A stretch of DNA of 35,139 nt from Candidatus Nanopelagicaceae bacterium. GTDB taxonomy: Bacteria > Actinomycetota > Actinomycetes > Nanopelagicales > Nanopelagicaceae. Positions within the stretch are counted from its first letter, which is position 1. Every line of letters begins with the position of its first letter. The notes below the pieces were generated by a model. That model was given only the letters and a program-made list of their open reading frames with translations. It was not told the DNA's origin and made no database searches. Of this stretch, positions 30,954 to 35,139 are shown one piece after another. The translations under genes were made by a program, and so were the position numbers. The stretch is taken from assembly GCA_009691185.1 (NCBI GenBank), contig SHVD01000006.1, positions 1 to 35,139 on the forward strand, written 5' to 3'.

Positions 30954-31283
30954 GCATCCCCTTGGGTTAAGTTAGAAACATTGCCAACTATAGTGGCGAT
31001 AAATTAATACCCTAATTTTAACATCTATTTTTCAAATAGTGAGCAGAGTAAATTTAAGAATTAGGTTTAGCATATTTACTAAAGGGTGAGTTAAAGCGGT
31101 ACTTTTATCAGTTGCCATACAACCATTGAGAAATTACAAGTATCAACCTGTTATTTAGAGTCTGCGGGGGGGGGTATAACGTTTAGGTAACAAGGTAATT
31201 TGGGGTTAATTAGGAGTTGTCTAATTGATTATGGCAGTGTAGAAATGGGGGTGAAGTTCCGACCTATAGGAGGAAATATAAGT

Positions 31284-32369
31284 ATGAAGAAACTCTTCTC
31301 ACGTCGCACCATTGCTGCTGTTGCAGTACTTGGTGCTTCGTCATTACTGCTTTCTGCTTGTTCATCATCATCTGATGATGCAGGTGGAGAAGCTAAGGTA
31401 GGCGTATCGCTTATCCTAAAAAATGATACAAACCCATTCTTCGTCGCAATGACTAAGGGTGCAAAGGCTAAGGCCGCTGAACTTGGCGTAGACCTAAGCG
31501 TTGCAGCTGGAAAAGACGAGACTGATGATGCTGGACAGGTTGCTGCAATTGAAAACGCAATCTCAAAGAAAGATGCTGGAATTTTAATTACCACTATCTC
31601 TGGCGGAGTTTACGCTGCAATTACTAAGGCTCGCAAAGCTGGTCTTTTCGTAATCGCACTTGATACCCCAACAGATCCTGCAGATATCGTTGACATTACA
31701 TTTGCAACTGATAACTGCAAGGCTGGCGAGTTAATTGGACAATGGGCTGCTGCAAAGATGAATGGTAAGAAGGCAGTTATTGCTCTTCTTGATATCTTCG
31801 CTGACAAGAACGTTCCAACTGATTACTGCCGTGATAATGGCTTCCTAAAGGGAATGGGAATTCCACTAGGAGATCCTAAGAAGCTTGCAGATGAGCCAAA
31901 GACTGGTAAGTACACAGGTGGTAAGGGTGGTGCATACCAGATCGTTGGTAACGTAGCCACACTTGGCGCTGAAGATGGTGGACGTACTGGCATGGAGCAA
32001 CTACTTGCTAAGAATCCAAACATCAACCTTGTTTACACCTTGAATGAGCCAGCTGCTGCTGGTGCTTATGCTGCGCTTAAGGCTGCAGGTAAAGAGAAGG
32101 GTGTAGTTATCGTCTCTGTTGACGGTGGCCGCGCAGGTGTTGAGAATGTTAAGGCTGGCGTCATTGGTGCTACTTCACAACAGTATCCACTATTGATGGC
32201 AGATCTTGGCGTTCAAGCCATTTTCGACCTTATTACAAAGGGAGTAAAGCCACAGCGTTCAGCTGGACTTGATTTCTTTGATACCGGAGTTAAGTTGATT
32301 ACTGATGACCCACAAGAGGGAGTTCCATCAGAGTCAGTTCAATACGGACTAGATAACGCCTGGGGTTAA
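31284..32369 (+). CDS. Sugar ABC transporter substrate-binding lipoprotein (CUT2/RbsB-like)
   Basis: MKKLFSRRTIAAVAVLGASSLLLSACSS lipobox; AGGAGG before ATG at 31284, so the ORF-track start at 31200 is too early. Confidence 0.93.
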   Translation: MKKLFSRRTIAAVAVLGASSLLLSACSSSSDDAGGEAKVGVSLILKNDTNPFFVAMTKGAKAKAAELGVDLSVAAGKDETDDAGQVAAIENAISKKDAGILITTISGGVYAAITKARKAGLFVIALDTPTDPADIVDITFATDNCKAGELIGQWAAAKMNGKKAVIALLDIFADKNVPTDYCRDNGFLKGMGIPLGDPKKLADEPKTGKYTGGKGGAYQIVGNVATLGAEDGGRTGMEQLLAKNPNINLVYTLNEPAAAGAYAALKAAGKEKGVVIVSVDGGRAGVENVKAGVIGATSQQYPLLMADLGVQAIFDLITKGVKPQRSAGLDFFDTGVKLITDDPQEGVPSESVQYGLDNAWG

Positions 32370-32417
32370 AAACTTCAAATCTATTGGTTAATAGCCAGTA
32401 GGTAAGGTGTAAAAAGA

Positions 32418-32449
32418 ATTAAGGCGGCTGATGATTCAGTCGCCTTAAT
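32418..32449 (+). promoter_or_regulatory. Intra-operon stem-loop between SBP and permease genes
   Basis: ATTAAGGCGGCTGA-TGAT-TCAGTCGCCTTAAT (14-bp stem, one G-T pair), no strong T-run. Confidence 0.75.
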
Positions 32450-32504
32450 CTTTACAAGTAGTGATAAATTTATGATCGCAGGTAAAAACAATGGAGGGTT
32501 ATAA

Positions 32505-33530
32505 GTGAGTAAATCAAACCTAGTAACCGATGCCGCTGCAGAGTTTAAAGGGCGAGCCACCAAGAAACAGAAGTTACAAGCAGTCTTACATAAATACCCT
32601 TGGGTTAGCTCAGCTGTAGTACTTGTATTTGCCATATTTATCTTTAGTTTTGGAAATGAAAACTTTTTAACACCAAATAATCTTTCACTAATCTTGCAAC
32701 AGACAGCTGTAATTGGAGCAATCGCAGCCGGACAAACCTTAATAATTCTCACCGCCGGTATTGATCTATCTTGTGGTGCAATCGCAATCTTTGCTTCAAT
32801 GGTTATGGCTAAAACTGCATTTGTTAATGGCTGGCCAGGCTGGGCCGCATTTATGCTCGGAATCGCAGTTGGAACTGGAGCTGGCGCGTTTAACGGTTGG
32901 TTAATTACTAAGATAAATCTGCCACCATTTATCGTAACTTTAGGAACATATAACGTATTTTCAGCTTTAACACTTTTTTATGCAACAGGTCGAACCATTA
33001 TGGATAAGGAGCTAGAGCCGTTTTTCCTATATTTAGGAAACCCTATTCCGCTTGGCGAATTTAGGATTACCTACGGCGTGCTTTTAGTAATAGTTATGTA
33101 TTTAATTTTAGCCTTCTCTCTTCGCTACACCGGCTGGGGACGGCATGTCTATGCTGTTGGTGATGATATTGAGGCAGCTCGATTAGCTGGAATTCAAGTA
33201 AAGCGAGTACTAATGAGCGTCTATGTAACTGCAGGTTTTATCTTTGCAGTTACCTCTTGGGTAATCATCGGCCGAGTGGCTGCTGCCAGCCCTAACTCAG
33301 GTAGTAATCTAAATCTTGACTCAATTACCGCTGTGGTAATTGGTGGCACGAGCCTCTTTGGTGGGCGCGGTGCGATCTTTGGTTCGCTAATCGGAGCGGT
33401 GATCGTAGGTGTATTTCGTAATGGTCTTACGCTGGCTGGTGTGGATCTTTACTACCAAACCTTTGCAGTGGGAGTTTTAATTATTACCGCAGTCTCAATT
33501 GATCAGTGGATTAGGAAGGCGGGAGTATGA
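32505..33530 (+). CDS. Sugar ABC transporter permease (RbsC-like), GTG start
   Basis: GQTLIILTAGIDLSCGAIAIFASMVMA; DSITAVVIGGTSLFGGRGAIFGSLIGA; GGAGGG before GTG. Confidence 0.95.
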   Translation: MSKSNLVTDAAAEFKGRATKKQKLQAVLHKYPWVSSAVVLVFAIFIFSFGNENFLTPNNLSLILQQTAVIGAIAAGQTLIILTAGIDLSCGAIAIFASMVMAKTAFVNGWPGWAAFMLGIAVGTGAGAFNGWLITKINLPPFIVTLGTYNVFSALTLFYATGRTIMDKELEPFFLYLGNPIPLGEFRITYGVLLVIVMYLILAFSLRYTGWGRHVYAVGDDIEAARLAGIQVKRVLMSVYVTAGFIFAVTSWVIIGRVAAASPNSGSNLNLDSITAVVIGGTSLFGGRGAIFGSLIGAVIVGVFRNGLTLAGVDLYYQTFAVGVLIITAVSIDQWIRKAGV

Positions 33531-34327
33531 GTAAATTAGTTGCGCCAGTACTAGAGGCTAAAAATTTAGTAAAGACCTACGGACGTGTTGTTGCAATTGA
33601 TGGCTCAGACTTACAACTTTTCCCAGGTGAAATACTTGCAGTTGTTGGCGATAACGGTGCTGGTAAATCCACCATGATTAAATGTTTATCAGGAGCTGAG
33701 ACTCCAGATAGCGGAGTAATGGAGTTAGATGGCAAACCAACTACCTTCCGTCGCCAGAAAGATAGTCGTGATGCAGGTATTGAAACTGTCTATCAAACTT
33801 TAGCGGTCTCTCCTGCGTTAGATATTGCTGCCAATCTATATCTTGGTCGTGAGATTCGTAAGAAGGGTCCACTCGGGAGTATTTTTAGAATGCTAGATAA
33901 CTCTGGCATGAAAAAAAGTGCTAAAGAACATATAACCGCATTGGGCATTGGAACTATCCAAAATATGAGCCAAGCAGTTGAAACTTTATCTGGTGGTCAA
34001 CGCCAAGCGGTTGCAGTTGCTAGAGCAGCTGCCTTTGGGCAGAAAGTAATTATTATGGATGAGCCAACTGCTGCACTTGGTGTTCGTGAGTCTGGCCAGG
34101 TACTTAAGTTAATTCAAAGTCTGCGCGCGAGAGGCTTACCTGTTATTTTAATTAGCCACAATATGCCACAGGTTTTTGAGGTTGCAGATCGCATTCACAT
34201 TCAACGGCTTGGTAAGCGAATTGCTGTAGTAACGCCTAAGAGCCACACTATGAATGAGGTTGTAGCGGTTATGACTGGTGCATTAATTTTGGATGTAAAA
34301 GATCAAACTTTAGGACCAGTTCGCTAA
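33527..34327 (+). CDS. Sugar ABC transporter ATP-binding protein (single ABC domain)
   Basis: VVGDNGAGKSTMIKCLSG, LSGGQRQAVAVARA, VIIMDEPTAALG. Confidence 0.95.
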   Translation: MSKLVAPVLEAKNLVKTYGRVVAIDGSDLQLFPGEILAVVGDNGAGKSTMIKCLSGAETPDSGVMELDGKPTTFRRQKDSRDAGIETVYQTLAVSPALDIAANLYLGREIRKKGPLGSIFRMLDNSGMKKSAKEHITALGIGTIQNMSQAVETLSGGQRQAVAVARAAAFGQKVIIMDEPTAALGVRESGQVLKLIQSLRARGLPVILISHNMPQVFEVADRIHIQRLGKRIAVVTPKSHTMNEVVAVMTGALILDVKDQTLGPVR

Positions 34328-35139
34328 AGAACCTCTAAGAGTCTTTTTCGCATTACTACCGGATCAACAACCACCCCAGTCCAATACTTAATACCTAATA
34401 CCGCCTGATTAATTACCATTCCTAATCCATCTATAATTTTACAACCTCTAGATTGAGCATCTTTTAATAAATTTGTCATAGGTGGATTAACTATTACATC
34501 TGCTACTACTACCTCTGCCCTGATTGAATTGATATCTACATTAATTCGAGCATCAATATCAGGTGCCATTCCAATTGAGGTGGCATTTACTAAAATATCT
34601 ACATCGCTAGGCACTTCATACTTGCTATCCCAAAGTTTAAATTCAGCCTTAGATTTGGTTTTACTATTTAGCAAATCAACTAAACTCTCACCACGTTTTT
34701 GATCACGATTTACAATTGTAATTCTACTAACATTCTCAAGTGCTAGTTCTACTGCAATTGCTCTGGCAGCTCCCCCTGCTCCAAGTAGTGCAACATTTTT
34801 ACCGCTAGGAGAAACTACAGCTTTAAGAGATTGCAAAAAACCCTTACCATCGGTGTTCTCGCCAATATATTTACCATCTCGCAGAACTACACAATTGACT
34901 GCGCCCATTAATGCAGCAGATTCACCAAGTCCATCTAAATACTTTATTACCTCTACTTTATGTGGCAGTGAACAATTAAAACCAACCCAATTCATTGCTC
35001 TAGCACCCATAACTGCAGCCGCTAAATCCTTAGGCAATACTTCGCAATTTAGATATCTAAAATCAAGTCCATGATGTTTATATGCTGCCTCAACCATAGC
35101 AACAGTTGGATTACCAGCCGATGGAGTTGAAAAACTACC
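34324..35139 (-). CDS. AroE-like shikimate/quinate dehydrogenase family protein (5' end beyond window)
   Basis: FNCSLPHKVEVIKYLD, MGAVNCVVLRDGKYIGENTDGKGF, LLGAGGAARAI; frame open to window edge (GSFSTPSAGNPTVAM...). Confidence 0.88.
   Translation of the reverse strand, partial: GSFSTPSAGNPTVAMVEAAYKHHGLDFRYLNCEVLPKDLAAAVMGARAMNWVGFNCSLPHKVEVIKYLDGLGESAALMGAVNCVVLRDGKYIGENTDGKGFLQSLKAVVSPSGKNVALLGAGGAARAIAVELALENVSRITIVNRDQKRGESLVDLLNSKTKSKAEFKLWDSKYEVPSDVDILVNATSIGMAPDIDARINVDINSIRAEVVVADVIVNPPMTNLLKDAQSRGCKIIDGLGMVINQAVLGIKYWTGVVVDPVVMRKRLLEVL

Noticed and set aside
31208-31226. AATTAG-N7-CTAATT inverted repeat upstream of the SBP gene as a regulator site
   Set aside because: Six-bp AT-rich arms are common by chance here and no cognate regulator is encoded nearby.
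31200-31283. N-terminal extension of the SBP ORF (MGLIRSCLIDYGSVEMGVKFRPIGGNIS)
   Set aside because: AGGAGG plus the ATG at 31284 and the lipoprotein signal peptide show the true start is downstream.

Overview
The window is 35.1 kb of AT-leaning, gene-dense bacterial chromosome. Gene content and style (actinobacterial DUF3145, small membrane peptide next to nadD, EtfAB, very short intergenic gaps) suggest a streamlined actinobacterium, possibly of the freshwater acI/Nanopelagicales type; this is inference, not a database result. Recognisable blocks: (i) small membrane, DoxX-like, DUF305 and DCC genes (1-6.4 kb); (ii) a proline racemase/hydroxyproline epimerase family protein and a cysteine-desulfurase-like aminotransferase; (iii) UbiA-type prenyltransferase, TPR protein, leuS and tRNA-Ala(GGC); (iv) acetamidase/formamidase plus APC permease; (v) a minus-strand housekeeping run iscS-like / mnmA / ligA / 39-aa peptide / nadD / rsfS / phosphatase, preceded by etfBA; (vi) csp, M23 peptidase and tRNA-CAT; (vii) a sugar locus with PfkB kinase and DeoC/LsrF-type aldolase divergent from a CUT2-type ABC transporter, ending in an AroE-like dehydrogenase. 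No CRISPR array, rRNA, prophage or IS element was seen. The most interesting points lie outside the ORF track: a HicAB-like toxin-antitoxin pair with no ATG/GTG/TTG start; nadD whose nucleotide-binding N-terminus is only reachable from a non-canonical start (TAATT overlap); a 22-bp perfect inverted repeat inside a CDS whose flip would preserve an open frame; a deletion scar fusing the ends of a DUF2256 gene and a SRAP/YedK gene; a truncated xylulokinase; and a ketose-type uptake/kinase/aldolase/AroE-like locus.
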